From an uncultured Ruminococcus sp. (GTDB lineage Bacteria; Bacillota; Clostridia; Oscillospirales; Acutalibacteraceae), in NCBI GenBank assembly GCA_902787145.1, contig CADAEZ010000008.1, positions 1-48,939 of the forward strand: 48,939 nucleotides of DNA. The letters are read 5' to 3'. Each line of letters starts with the position of its first letter. The first letter of the stretch is position 1. The notes beneath the pieces were generated by a model. The model searched no databases. It saw nothing but the letters and a program-made list of their open reading frames with translations, and had not been told where the DNA came from. Below, piece after piece: positions 30,574 through 39,131 of the stretch. The position numbers and the translations under genes were made by a program.

Positions 30574-32214
30574 ATGCCGATTACAGAACTACTCACAAAA
30601 AACGCTACATATTTTAAGGACGACGTGGCATTGGTCGAGATTAATCCGGACGTAAAGGGAATCCCGCGCGTTACGTGGAGGGAGTATTCGCTTATTGAGT
30701 CCGACAGGAACGGCGCTTTTCGCAAGCAGCTTACATGGGGCGAGTTTGACGTGCGCGCCAACCGCTTCGCCAATCTCCTGCTCACCAGAGGAATCCAAAA
30801 GGGCGACAAGGTCGCTATCCTGCTGATGAACTGCCTAGACTGGCTCCCGATTTACTTCGGAATCCTCAAGGCCGGCGCCGTAGCCGTACCGCTCAACTTC
30901 CGCTACACAGCCGACGAAATCAAGTATTGTCTCGAAAAATCCGACTCGGACGCGCTTGTTTTCGGTCCTGAGTTTATCGGACGCGTAGAGCAGATTATCG
31001 GCGGTGTCCCAAAGGTAAAGAACAGCTTCTATGTAGGCGACGATTGTCCCAGCTTTGCCGACAGCTACGAGAAGATGATTTCTCACTGTTCGTCAATGGC
31101 TCCCAGCGTATATATCACCGACGACGATGACGGCGCGATTTACTTCTCATCCGGCACGACCGGATTCCCGAAGGCTATTTTGCACGCGCACAGGAGTCTC
31201 TCTCATTCCGCAAAGGTTGAGCAGGCTCATCATCACCAGACAAAGGACGACGTGTTCCTCTGTATTCCTCCGCTCTATCACACAGGCGCAAAGATGCACT
31301 GGTTCGGCAGCCTTATCTCCGGCGGCAAGGCGGTATTGCTCAGAGGCGTAAGCCCCGAATGGATTATCCGCTGTGTAAGCGAGGAGAGATGTACGATCGT
31401 ATGGCTTCTTGTGCCGTGGGCACAGGACATCCTCGACGCTATCGAGAGCGGAAAAATCAACCTTGACAACTACGAGCTAAGCCAGTGGAGGCTTATGCAC
31501 ATAGGCGCCCAGCCTGTGCCTCCGACGCTTATAAAGAGGTGGAAGGCTATCTTCCCCAACCATGATTATGATACAAACTACGGCCTCAGCGAGTCTATCG
31601 GCCCCGGATGTGTACATCTCGGAATCGAAAATACCGACAAGGTCGGCGCGATCGGAATTCCGGGCTACGGCTGGGAGGTCAAGATTGTCGATCCAGACAG
31701 AAACGAGATAACGGACGGAGTCGGCGAGCTCGCGGTAAAAGGCCCCGGCGTTATGAAATGCTACTACAAGGACGTAAAGGCTACCGAAGAGGTTATGGAT
31801 GACGACGGCTGGCTCTATACAGGTGATATGGCCGAGCGCGACGAGGACGGATTCATCTATCTTGTCGACCGTAAAAAGGACGTTATTATCACCGGCGGAG
31901 AGAACATCTATCCCGTTCAGATCGAGGACTTCCTGCGTTCCAACAACGCGGTCAAGGATGTAGCCGTAATCGGACTTCCCGACCATCGTCTCGGCGAAAT
32001 CGCCGCCGCAGTTATCGAGGTAAAGCCCGGCTTTAGCCTCACTGAGGACGAAGTAAACGACTTCTGTATGGCGCTTCCGAGATACAAGAGACCTCGCAAA
32101 CTTATCTTTGCCGATGTTCCTCGTAATCCTACCGGCAAAATCGAGAAGCCTGTCCTCAGGAAGAAGTACTGCGGAGAGAGCGTTGTTGCTCAGCAGAACG
32201 AGATAAAGCTTTAA
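30574..32214 (+). CDS. Class I adenylate-forming acyl-CoA synthetase/ligase
   Basis: This 546-residue protein has all core motifs of the AMP-binding family: the phosphate loop IYFSSGTTGFPKAIL (about 188-202), the aromatic YGLSESIG motif, YTGDMAERDEDGFIYLVDRKKD and IITGGENIYPVQIE. The catalytic lysine lies near the end in PRNPTGKIEKPVLRKKY. The enzyme activates a carboxylic acid to its acyl-adenylate and passes it to CoA; substrate specificity (short, medium or aromatic acid) cannot be chosen here. It is followed by a sodium:solute symporter on the same strand, 205 bases on, so uptake and CoA activation of one carboxylate is a reasonable inference. Start: ATG behind AAAGGAGAA. A hairpin with a T run in its leader suggests attenuation. 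Confidence 0.88.
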   Translation: MPITELLTKNATYFKDDVALVEINPDVKGIPRVTWREYSLIESDRNGAFRKQLTWGEFDVRANRFANLLLTRGIQKGDKVAILLMNCLDWLPIYFGILKAGAVAVPLNFRYTADEIKYCLEKSDSDALVFGPEFIGRVEQIIGGVPKVKNSFYVGDDCPSFADSYEKMISHCSSMAPSVYITDDDDGAIYFSSGTTGFPKAILHAHRSLSHSAKVEQAHHHQTKDDVFLCIPPLYHTGAKMHWFGSLISGGKAVLLRGVSPEWIIRCVSEERCTIVWLLVPWAQDILDAIESGKINLDNYELSQWRLMHIGAQPVPPTLIKRWKAIFPNHDYDTNYGLSESIGPGCVHLGIENTDKVGAIGIPGYGWEVKIVDPDRNEITDGVGELAVKGPGVMKCYYKDVKATEEVMDDDGWLYTGDMAERDEDGFIYLVDRKKDVIITGGENIYPVQIEDFLRSNNAVKDVAVIGLPDHRLGEIAAAVIEVKPGFSLTEDEVNDFCMALPRYKRPRKLIFADVPRNPTGKIEKPVLRKKYCGESVVAQQNEIKL

Positions 32215-32262
32215 TTGCTGAATATTCAGTCACCTGTTTAACGTGGCTGAAATGAGGATATA

Positions 32263-32278
32263 GTGTGATAAATCACAC
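32263..32278. promoter_or_regulatory. Palindrome GTGTGATAAATCACAC
   Basis: A perfect 7-base inverted repeat with 2-base spacer between the acyl-CoA synthetase and the symporter gene. It could be an operator (CRP/FNR-like half sites TGTGA/TCACA, but with a 4-base gap) or a weak terminator, since GATTTTT follows. Confidence 0.45.
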
Positions 32279-32292
32279 CAAAAGATTTTTGT

Positions 32293-32333
32293 TGTCCGCT
32301 CAGCTTGCCGCAAGCGGCAGCCAGCGATGACTA
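32293..32333 (+). repeat. Covarying hairpin repeat, variant copy
   Basis: TGTCCGCTCAG and AGCGATGACTA flank a different inner hairpin TGCCG-CAAG-CGGCA. The outer frame matches the copy at 25505-25546. Confidence 0.5.
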
Positions 32334-32353
32334 AATCGCCGCTTTACGCCTTA

Positions 32354-32407
32354 TCCGCCCACGGTAAGGTTGTAAGGATTCTTGATGACTATTTGTGGGC
32401 GGAAAGG
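32354..32407 (+). promoter_or_regulatory. Hairpin overlapping the symporter ribosome binding site
   Basis: TCCGCCCAC (32354-32362) pairs perfectly with GTGGGCGGA (32395-32403); the last three bases belong to the GGAAAGG site (32401-32407). Pairing could block initiation. Confidence 0.45.
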
Positions 32408-32419
32408 CTATGGATAATT

Positions 32420-33958
32420 ATGATATTAAAAATTCTAATGCTGGTGTTGTTTTTCGGCGTTATGGTAGGTGTAGGAATCTACTGCCGCAAGCACGCCACA
32501 GACGTTAACGGCTTTGTACTCGGCGGACGCAGCGTAGGCCCGTGGCTTACCGCTTTCGCGTACGGAACATCTTATTTTTCCGCGGTAATCTTTATCGGTT
32601 ACGCCGGCCAGTTCGGCTGGAAGTACGGTATAGCCTCAACATGGATCGGTATAGGCAACGCGCTTATCGGATCCTTCCTCGCGTGGGCAATACTCGGCAG
32701 AAGAACCCGTATTATGACCCAGCACCTCGACTCGGCTACAATGCCCGAGTTCTTCGGAAAACGCTTTGACAGCAAAGGGCTTAAAATCGGCGCTTCGATC
32801 ATCGTTTTCATCTTCCTTATTCCATATACAGCCTCGCTCTACAACGGACTCTCGCGTCTGTTTGAGATGGCGTTCGGAATCCCGTATATTTACTGCATCG
32901 TCGCTATGTCGATCCTCACCGGTATCTATGTAATCGCCGGCGGATATATGGCTACCGCCATCAACGACTTTATCCAGGGTATTATAATGCTCTTCGGTAT
33001 AATCGCGGTAATCGCCGCGGTGCTCGCCTCCAAGGGCGGATTTATGGCCGCGCTTGAGGGTCTTGCAAATGTTAACGACCCTGCGGTATCTTCCGCTCCG
33101 GGAGCGTTTAACTCCTTCTTCGGCCCCGATCCGCTTAACCTTTTGGGAGTTGTAATACTTACATCCCTCGGTACCTGGGGACTTCCGCAGATGGTTCAGA
33201 AATTCTACGCTATCAAGCACGAAAAGGATATCCGCAAGGGTACGGTAATCTCCACCGGATTCGCTATCATTGTAGCCGGCGGATGCTACTTCCTCGGCGG
33301 ATTCGGCAGACTCTTCAACGTTGACGTTGAGGCTGTCGGCTTTGACGCAATCATTCCGACAATGCTCTCCAGCCTGCCCGATATTCTTATCGCGATTGTT
33401 GTGATCCTTGTGCTTTCGGCTTCTATGTCGACGCTGTCTTCTCTTGTAATCGCGTCGAGTTCAACTCTTACAATCGACCTCTTAAAGGGCAATATCGTCA
33501 AAAAGATGACAGAGAAAAAAGAAGTGCTCCTGATAAGAATTTTTGTAGTTGTGTTCATCGCTATTTCGGCGTTTATCGCAATCTATCAGACCCAGAGCCA
33601 GAACGAAAGCGTAAAGTTTATCGCTCAGCTTATGGGTGTATCGTGGGGCGCTCTCGCCGGAGCATTCCTCGCTCCCTTCCTGTATGGATTATACTGGAAA
33701 AAGACAACCAAGCTCTCCTGTTGGATAAGCTTTGTTTTCGGAGCCGGAATTATGCTTCTTAACCTTTTCTTCCGCTCTGCTTTCCCGGTAATTCTTCAGT
33801 CACCGATCAACTGCGGCGCGTTCGCTATGCTGGCAGGACTTATCATCGTTCCGATTGTGAGTCTTATCTCTCCGAAACCCGACAAAAAGCTGGTTGAGGA
33901 ATCCTTCGCCTGCTACGAAAAGCGAGTTCCCGCGGCTCAGAAACGTTCACTTGATTAA
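32420..33958 (+). CDS. Sodium:solute symporter (SSS family)
   Basis: This 512-residue membrane protein has about 12-13 hydrophobic helices in the LeuT-fold pattern of the SSS family. Landmarks are GFVLGGRSVGPWLTAFAYGTSYFSAVIFIGYAGQFGWKYGI in the first core helices, the sodium-site region LSASMSTLSSLVIASSSTLTIDL and the late GVSWGALAGAFLAPFLYGLYWK. Substrate is unknown; SSS members carry proline, pantothenate, acetate, sugars or other solutes. Start: the first ATG with the GGAAAGG site upstream (spacing 12); an ATG at 32410 is out of frame. Its neighbour, an acyl-CoA synthetase, hints at a carboxylate. A hairpin overlapping the ribosome site may regulate translation. Confidence 0.87.
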   Translation: MILKILMLVLFFGVMVGVGIYCRKHATDVNGFVLGGRSVGPWLTAFAYGTSYFSAVIFIGYAGQFGWKYGIASTWIGIGNALIGSFLAWAILGRRTRIMTQHLDSATMPEFFGKRFDSKGLKIGASIIVFIFLIPYTASLYNGLSRLFEMAFGIPYIYCIVAMSILTGIYVIAGGYMATAINDFIQGIIMLFGIIAVIAAVLASKGGFMAALEGLANVNDPAVSSAPGAFNSFFGPDPLNLLGVVILTSLGTWGLPQMVQKFYAIKHEKDIRKGTVISTGFAIIVAGGCYFLGGFGRLFNVDVEAVGFDAIIPTMLSSLPDILIAIVVILVLSASMSTLSSLVIASSSTLTIDLLKGNIVKKMTEKKEVLLIRIFVVVFIAISAFIAIYQTQSQNESVKFIAQLMGVSWGALAGAFLAPFLYGLYWKKTTKLSCWISFVFGAGIMLLNLFFRSAFPVILQSPINCGAFAMLAGLIIVPIVSLISPKPDKKLVEESFACYEKRVPAAQKRSLD

Positions 33959-33966
33959 CAGAAAAC

Positions 33967-34217
33967 GAGGCTGACCCCAAAAGGTCAGCCTCAGCTAAAT
34001 TCGCTTCACGAGCTAAATTTGGCTTTACCAAGCTAAATTCCTGTCGGAGCTAAATTTGCTGTGCAAGCTATATGCGAATTTTATTTAGCTTTTCGTTAAA
34101 AACGAAAAATTCAGCTATTACACTATGTAATAATTAAGCTGCCGCGCAGCGGCAATTTAACTCATTATTTTTATTGTCAAAGGCTGGCTCTTTCTCTTTA
34201 TGAGTTTTGAGCCAGCC
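33967..34217 (+). repeat. AGCTAAATT mini-hairpin ladder, copy 3 (full length)
   Basis: It begins with the hairpin GAGGCTGACC..GGTCAGCCTC (33967-33992), which may also terminate the symporter transcript. Four AGCTAAATT units with mini-palindromes follow (from 33993), then TTTCGTTAAAAACGAAAA, the CTGCCGCGCAGCGGCAATTTA hairpin and the closing GGCTGGCTC..GAGCCAGCC hairpin. No gene. Confidence 0.75.
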
Positions 34218-34276
34218 CTGTTTTAGTTTTTAATTACAAGCGCCAAGTAGCAAGCGGAAAGTTAAAACCGCTTGCT

Positions 34277-34954
34277 TTATTTTCTTTTTAATCCCCGCAA
34301 ATGTTCTTTGTGCTCGTCCGATACCCTGTAGCTTTCGCACGCTTTTTGGATTGCCTTGTTATGAGTCCATTTGTCCAGCTTTTCGTTCTCGATATAGGGG
34401 AGAGCGGCGTCGTATTGCTTAGCCAGCGCGGTCGCGAAGTACCACGCCGTCATCATATTGACGTAGTATTCGTCCGAGCGGATTTTGCTCACCGTCTCCG
34501 GATATTCGGGGCTGAAATCTTCATCAAGGAAAAACCTCATCAAAAGTCCGACAGCGAATCTTACGGTGTATGTCTCTCCGCTTTCTATCCATTTTGTGAT
34601 GTAGGGCAAAAGCTCGTTTTTGTGTTTTCTGAACACTTTTGGAATAATCGTGTCGCAGGTTGCCCAGTTGTCAACGTAGGGCAAAAACTTCTCTGTGTTT
34701 ACGATTGCCGTGTCGTAGTCTTTTTCTATCGAAAGCAGAATCGCGTGGAGCTGGTTTTCGTCATAGTAATAATGCGGAAGCGCTTCGAGGAATTCCCCGC
34801 GCTCCGCTTCCTTATAAAACTCCTTAGCCAGTTTTTTAAGCTGCGGAAGGCGTACTCCTATAATGCGATCCTTTTCGACTGTCGGTATAAGCTTGCTCTG
34901 AAAATCGCGGTATCCCTCGTCTCTGAGCTCAAATATTCTTTTTGTTATATCCAT
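34277..34954 (-). CDS. DNA alkylation repair protein (AlkD-like HEAT-repeat glycosylase)
   Basis: This 225-residue all-helical protein follows the AlkD/AlkC-type HEAT-repeat pattern (IIGVRLPQLKKLAKEFYKE, HYYYDENQLHAILLS, LPYVDNWATCDTIIPKVF, YTVRFAVGLLMRFFLDE). AlkD family glycosylases remove bulky or cationic alkylated bases such as 3-methyladenine or 7-methylguanine. The DNWATCDT segment fits the conserved Trp/Asp of the family active site. Start: ATG at 34954 behind AAGGTG; a longer frame to 34996 lacks a ribosome site and reads through the glutamine synthetase terminator. It lies 57 bases downstream of the glutamine synthetase gene, so read-through is possible. Confidence 0.87.
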   Translation of the reverse strand: MDITKRIFELRDEGYRDFQSKLIPTVEKDRIIGVRLPQLKKLAKEFYKEAERGEFLEALPHYYYDENQLHAILLSIEKDYDTAIVNTEKFLPYVDNWATCDTIIPKVFRKHKNELLPYITKWIESGETYTVRFAVGLLMRFFLDEDFSPEYPETVSKIRSDEYYVNMMTAWYFATALAKQYDAALPYIENEKLDKWTHNKAIQKACESYRVSDEHKEHLRGLKRK

Positions 34955-34969
34955 TGTCACCTTGTATAA

Positions 34970-34994
34970 GAGGCTGTCGCGACGCGGCAGCCTC
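34970..34994 (-). terminator. Hairpin between glnN and the AlkD-like gene
   Basis: Minus strand GAGGCTGCCGC, GTC, GCGACAGCCTC: an 11-pair stem with one wobble, followed by TTATAC. Termination is probably partial. Confidence 0.6.
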
Positions 34995-35011
34995 AATAAT
35001 ATAATCTCGTC

Positions 35012-37105
35012 TTATACTCCGAAAAGCATCTCGCCGTATGACGGGTACGGCCAGTACTCGGAGGCTGTCTGTGTCTCCATATCGTCGCCGATAGCTCTCA
35101 GCGCCTGCATATCGGCGAACACAACGTCACAGTAGTAGTCGGCGTAGGCCTGCATATCACCGGACAGCTCGGCGGCCTTTATAAGGTCGTTTTCGAGATC
35201 CGATACCTTGTCGGCGAAGCATACGAGCTTGCGGCTCAGATCGGTAACTAACTTGGTCTCCAGCGAAACCGGAATCTCGGTTGACAGCGCCTGCTTGGCG
35301 AGAGCTGTGTCTGTAAGGCTCTTGACGTACTCGGTGATAGAGGGGATGATGTCCTTCTTAGCCATATCAATCATTGTGAGAGCCTCGATGTTGATGAGCT
35401 TTGCGTAGTTTTCGAGCTCAACCTCGTATCTCGCTCTGAGCTCGTCCTCGGTGAACACCTCGTTTTCGGTGAACAGGTCGATGTTCTTTTGGTCTGTATA
35501 GTGTTTCAGCGCCATTGGAACGCTCTTGAGGTTCAGCAGTCCGCGTCTTTCGGCTTCCTTTACCCATTCCTTGGAGTAGTTGTCGCCGTTAAAGATGATT
35601 CTGTCGTGCTTCTTAAAGGTTCTGGCAACCAGTCTCTTTGCGGCAGCCTTGACGTCCTTTACGGATTCAAGTCTGTCGGCGAATTCCTTGAGCTCCTGAG
35701 CGACGATAGTGTTAAGTATGATGTTCGCGCTCGCTATGTTCGAAGCCGAACCGAGACTTCTGAACTCAAATCGGTTGCCGGTAAAGGCGAACGGTGAGGT
35801 TCTGTTTCTGTCGGTTGTATCCATTCTGAGGGATGGAAGAACCTCTACGCCGAGATCCATATTCTCGATATCCTCGCTCTCGTAATCCTCGCCCTCCTCG
35901 ATTGAGTGAACAACCGCGTCAAGGTCGTCGCCGAGGAATACGGACAGTATCGCCGGCGGAGCCTCGTTAGCTCCGAGACGGTGATCGTTGCCGGCTGAGG
36001 CTACCGAAATCCTCAGCAAATCCTGGTACTCGTCGACAGCCTTTACGATAGCCGCGAGGAATACGAGGAACTGTAGGTTCTCTGCGGGATTCTTGCCGGG
36101 TTTAAGCAGGTTTTCGCCTGTATTAGTCAGGATCGACCAGTTGTTGTGCTTGTCGGAGCCGTTTACGCCGGCAAAGGGCTTTTCGTGCAGCAGGCATACC
36201 AGGTTGAACTTCTCGGCGGTTTTCTTCAGAATTTCCATCAAAAGCTCGTTGTGGTCAACGGCTACGTTGGTGGTGGTAAAAATCGGAGCGATCTCGTGCT
36301 GTGACGGCGCAACCTCGTTGTGCTTGGTTTTGGCGTAGATGCCGTATCTCCAAAGCTCAATGTCGAGCTCCTTCATAAATTCGGAGATCCTGGTCTTTAT
36401 AGCGCCGAAGTAATGGTCGTCAAGCTCCTGACCCTTCGGAGCCTTGGCGCCGAAAAGGGTTCTGCCTGTATATATAAGGTCGGGACGCGCGTCGTATACG
36501 TCCTTGTCGATAAGGAAGTATTCCTGCTCCGGACCCACCGTGGTGATTACACGGTTAACGTCGGTTTTGCCGAAAATATGGAGAATTCGTACCGCTTCCT
36601 TCGAAATCCTCTCCATAGAGCGGAGGAGCGGAGTCTTTTTGTCGAGCACTTCGCCGGTGTACGAGGCGAAGGCAGTCGGGATATACAGTGTTCCGTCTCT
36701 GGCGAACGCGGGTGACGTAGGATCCCACGCGGTATAGCCCCTGGCCTCAAATGTGGCGCGGATACCGCCGTTGGGGAAGGATGACGCGTCGGGCTCGCCC
36801 TTTATGAGCTCTTTACCGCTGAAGGTCATCAGCACCTTATCCTCGCCGTCTGGGGTGATAAAGCTGTCGTGCTTTTCGGCGGTGATACCGGTGAGTGGCT
36901 GGAACCAGTGGGTAAAGTGCGTGCAGCCCTTTTCGATAGCCCACTCCTTCATAGCGTGAGCGACCGCGTTGGCCACACTGTCGTCCAGGGTCTCGCCGTC
37001 CTGAATAGTCTTCTTAAGCGCCTTGTATACCGGCTTAGGAAGCCTTTCCTTCATTACATCATCGTTAAATACGTTGCTGCCAAACAGTTCGGGAACGTTA
37101 ATCAT
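35012..37105 (-). CDS. glnN: Type III glutamine synthetase
   Basis: At 697 residues the protein has the length of the GSIII class (about 700), far larger than GSI. It carries GSIII features [13 protein letters not shown] at the start, [43 protein letters not shown] and the glutamate/ATP region [33 protein letters not shown] and [19 protein letters not shown]. It makes glutamine from glutamate, ammonia and ATP in the cytoplasm and is the main ammonia entry point in many ruminococci and bacteroides. A consensus promoter and a 5' leader with a strong GC hairpin suggest regulation, and an ANTAR RNA-binding regulator lies divergently 303 bases away. Start: ATG behind AAGGAG. Confidence 0.96.
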   Translation of the reverse strand: MINVPELFGSNVFNDDVMKERLPKPVYKALKKTIQDGETLDDSVANAVAHAMKEWAIEKGCTHFTHWFQPLTGITAEKHDSFITPDGEDKVLMTFSGKELIKGEPDASSFPNGGIRATFEARGYTAWDPTSPAFARDGTLYIPTAFASYTGEVLDKKTPLLRSMERISKEAVRILHIFGKTDVNRVITTVGPEQEYFLIDKDVYDARPDLIYTGRTLFGAKAPKGQELDDHYFGAIKTRISEFMKELDIELWRYGIYAKTKHNEVAPSQHEIAPIFTTTNVAVDHNELLMEILKKTAEKFNLVCLLHEKPFAGVNGSDKHNNWSILTNTGENLLKPGKNPAENLQFLVFLAAIVKAVDEYQDLLRISVASAGNDHRLGANEAPPAILSVFLGDDLDAVVHSIEEGEDYESEDIENMDLGVEVLPSLRMDTTDRNRTSPFAFTGNRFEFRSLGSASNIASANIILNTIVAQELKEFADRLESVKDVKAAAKRLVARTFKKHDRIIFNGDNYSKEWVKEAERRGLLNLKSVPMALKHYTDQKNIDLFTENEVFTEDELRARYEVELENYAKLINIEALTMIDMAKKDIIPSITEYVKSLTDTALAKQALSTEIPVSLETKLVTDLSRKLVCFADKVSDLENDLIKAAELSGDMQAYADYYCDVVFADMQALRAIGDDMETQTASEYWPYPSYGEMLFGV

Positions 37106-37138
37106 AGATAATCTCCTTGTGTTATTGTAAAATAGTAA

Positions 37139-37164
37139 GGCGCCGCGGAAAACTCCGCAGCGCC
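37139..37164 (-). promoter_or_regulatory. Leader hairpin of glnN
   Basis: Minus strand GGCGCTGCGGA, GTTT loop, TCCGCGGCGCC (one G-T wobble), then TTACTATTTT. It forms within the ~70-base 5' leader, about 34 bases before the ATG. Confidence 0.6.
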
Positions 37165-37183
37165 GTTGCTGTGTTCAAGTGTC

Positions 37184-37212
37184 AGTATATAACGGCGGGG
37201 GTTATTTGTCAA
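37184..37212 (-). promoter_or_regulatory. Promoter of glnN
   Basis: TTGACA (37207-37212) and TATACT (37184-37189) with an ideal 17-base spacer. Confidence 0.88.
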
Positions 37213-37408
37213 TAGAAAACCGCAAATAAAAACAAAAACATTATTTCTATAAAAATTCACCCCTAATCTGGAATATTTATGTACAAAAATTTTGCGTCAA
37301 TGCAAGCGTTTATCGGGATTTTCGTAAAATATTTTTTATTATTCTATAAAGTAAATTCTTTTGTGCTCAAATGCATTAAAATAATACGATGGAATATGGT
37401 GGATAACT

Positions 37409-37978
37409 ATGAAAAAAGCATTGATTGTTTCGAAAACCGAATCCGGTATCAAGGCGATATCGTCTTTGCTTTCAAACGAGGGCTTCGACGATATTGTGTG
37501 CACGGTTTCGGCCTGTGACGCCGAGGCCAAGGCGCGCGAGGACAGCTTTGAGCTTATTATAATCAACACTCCTCTCGATACCGAAACAGGTCTTGAACTT
37601 TCTGTTTCCTGCGCCGAAAAAACCAAATCCTGTGTTTTTCTGGTTGTAAAGCAGGAAAAATCAGGCGAAGCGTTCGACATAGTCGACGGCAGCGGAGTAA
37701 TGGTTATCAGCAAGCCCATCAACAAACGCCTGTTTGCCAATCTTCTTCATTATTCCGCGGGATTCAAGAACAGGCTGATTCCCTCGATTGAGGAGAGCGA
37801 AAAGCTCCGTTCCGAAATGGAGGAAATGAAAGTCATCAACCGCGCCAAGCTGCTTTTGATTCAGTGTCTTTCTATGACCGAGAATCAGGCGCACAGGTAT
37901 ATCGAGCACCAGGCGATGAATATGCGCAAAAGTAAGCTCGATATTGCCAAGCAGGTTATTCGAACATACCAGAACTAG
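37409..37978 (+). CDS. ANTAR-domain antiterminator with degenerate receiver domain
   Basis: This 189-residue protein has a receiver-like domain (about 1-115), a coiled-coil (about 127-142) and an ANTAR domain (about 140-188, INRAKLLLIQCLSMTENQAHRYIEHQAMNMRKSKLDIAKQVI). ANTAR proteins bind paired hairpins in mRNA leaders and prevent termination. The phosphoacceptor position reads IIINTPL (Asn instead of Asp) and the usual acidic pair at the N-terminus is VSKTES, while the conserved lysine (VISKPI) is kept, so phosphorylation is unlikely. The gene lies divergently next to glnN, and ANTAR proteins next to nitrogen genes commonly control them; that target is inference. carA follows after 44 bases on the same strand. 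Confidence 0.88.
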   Translation: MKKALIVSKTESGIKAISSLLSNEGFDDIVCTVSACDAEAKAREDSFELIIINTPLDTETGLELSVSCAEKTKSCVFLVVKQEKSGEAFDIVDGSGVMVISKPINKRLFANLLHYSAGFKNRLIPSIEESEKLRSEMEEMKVINRAKLLLIQCLSMTENQAHRYIEHQAMNMRKSKLDIAKQVIRTYQN

Positions 37979-38022
37979 TATTACAACTATTCTTCTTAAT
38001 ATATTATGAAAGGAAGTATTTT

Positions 38023-39102
38023 ATGAGCCGAACCGCATACCTTATTCTCGAAAACGGTAAATACTTCGAGGGCAAAGCCTTCGGAGCTGAAAAGGAAACA
38101 ACAGGGGAGCTCGTCTTTACTACCGCGATGACAGGCTATCTTGAAACACTCACCGACCCAAGCTATTATGGTCAGGTGGTTATTCAGACATTCCCTCTCA
38201 TCGGTAACTACGGGGTGATTCCTTCTGATTTTGAGAGCGAGTCTCCCGCTTTAAAAGCTTATATTGTTAGAAACTGGTGCCAAGCTCCCAGCAACTTCCG
38301 TTGTGAGGGGGATCTTGACACTTTTTTAAAAAGCGCCGGTATTCCCGGACTTTACGATATCGACACAAGAGCCCTGACCCGTATTGTAAGGGAGTTCGGT
38401 GTTATGAACTGCAAGCTCACCTATACGCTTGATAACCTCGATAAGGACGTCGAGGAGATTAAGCCCTATAAGGTCACCGAGGCGGTCAGCTCAACTTCGA
38501 CAAAGGATAAACAAGTCTTTAAGGCCGAAAAGCCGGAGCGCGAAGTGGTGCTTATCGACTACGGCGCCAAGCATAATATAGGCCGCGAGCTTGTAAAGCG
38601 CGGATGCAACCTCACCGTTGTGCCGTATAATACTTCCGCCGAGGAAATCCTTTCGCTCGATCCCGACGGTATAATGCTGTCGAACGGCCCCGGAGACCCT
38701 CAGGAGAATACCGAGGCCATAGAACAGCTCAAAAAGCTGTGCGAAAAGAAAATCCCGACATTCGGCATCTGCCTCGGACATCAGCTTCTGGCGCTGTCCC
38801 AGGGAGCAAAGACCGAAAAGCTCCACTACGGTCACCGCGGAGCCAATCAGCCCGCTAAGGAGATTAAGACCGACAGAGTGTTCATCACATCCCAGAACCA
38901 CGGTTACGCCGTAATCAACGACTCCGTACCCGATAACGCCGAAGTAAGCTTCGTAAACGGTAACGACGGAACCTGCGAGGGCGTCACATACAAGGATATG
39001 CCTGCTTTTTCGGTTCAGTTCCATCCCGAAGCCTGCGGAGGTCCCAAGGACACGGCCTTCCTCTTTGACAGATTCATTGAAATGATAGACGAGAATAAGT
39101 AG
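38023..39102 (+). CDS. carA: Carbamoyl-phosphate synthase small subunit
   Basis: This 359-residue protein has the CarA amino-terminal domain (LILENGKYFEGKAFGAEKETTGELVFTTAMTGYLETLTDPSYYGQVV) and a class I glutamine amidotransferase domain. The catalytic Cys lies in FGICLGHQLLAL, and His-Glu in FSVQFHPEACGGP. It hydrolyses glutamine and channels ammonia to the large subunit for carbamoyl phosphate synthesis, feeding arginine and pyrimidine pathways. Start: ATG behind GAAAGGAAG. It is 29 bases upstream of the carB-dapF gene. Confidence 0.97.
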   Translation: MSRTAYLILENGKYFEGKAFGAEKETTGELVFTTAMTGYLETLTDPSYYGQVVIQTFPLIGNYGVIPSDFESESPALKAYIVRNWCQAPSNFRCEGDLDTFLKSAGIPGLYDIDTRALTRIVREFGVMNCKLTYTLDNLDKDVEEIKPYKVTEAVSSTSTKDKQVFKAEKPEREVVLIDYGAKHNIGRELVKRGCNLTVVPYNTSAEEILSLDPDGIMLSNGPGDPQENTEAIEQLKKLCEKKIPTFGICLGHQLLALSQGAKTEKLHYGHRGANQPAKEIKTDRVFITSQNHGYAVINDSVPDNAEVSFVNGNDGTCEGVTYKDMPAFSVQFHPEACGGPKDTAFLFDRFIEMIDENK

Positions 39103-39131
39103 ATTGATTTTATATAGATAGGAATGATTAT

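Noticed and set aside
32410-32412. ATG start for the symporter immediately after GGAAAGGCT
   Set aside because: It is out of frame and too close to the ribosome site; the ATG at 32420 opens the symporter frame.
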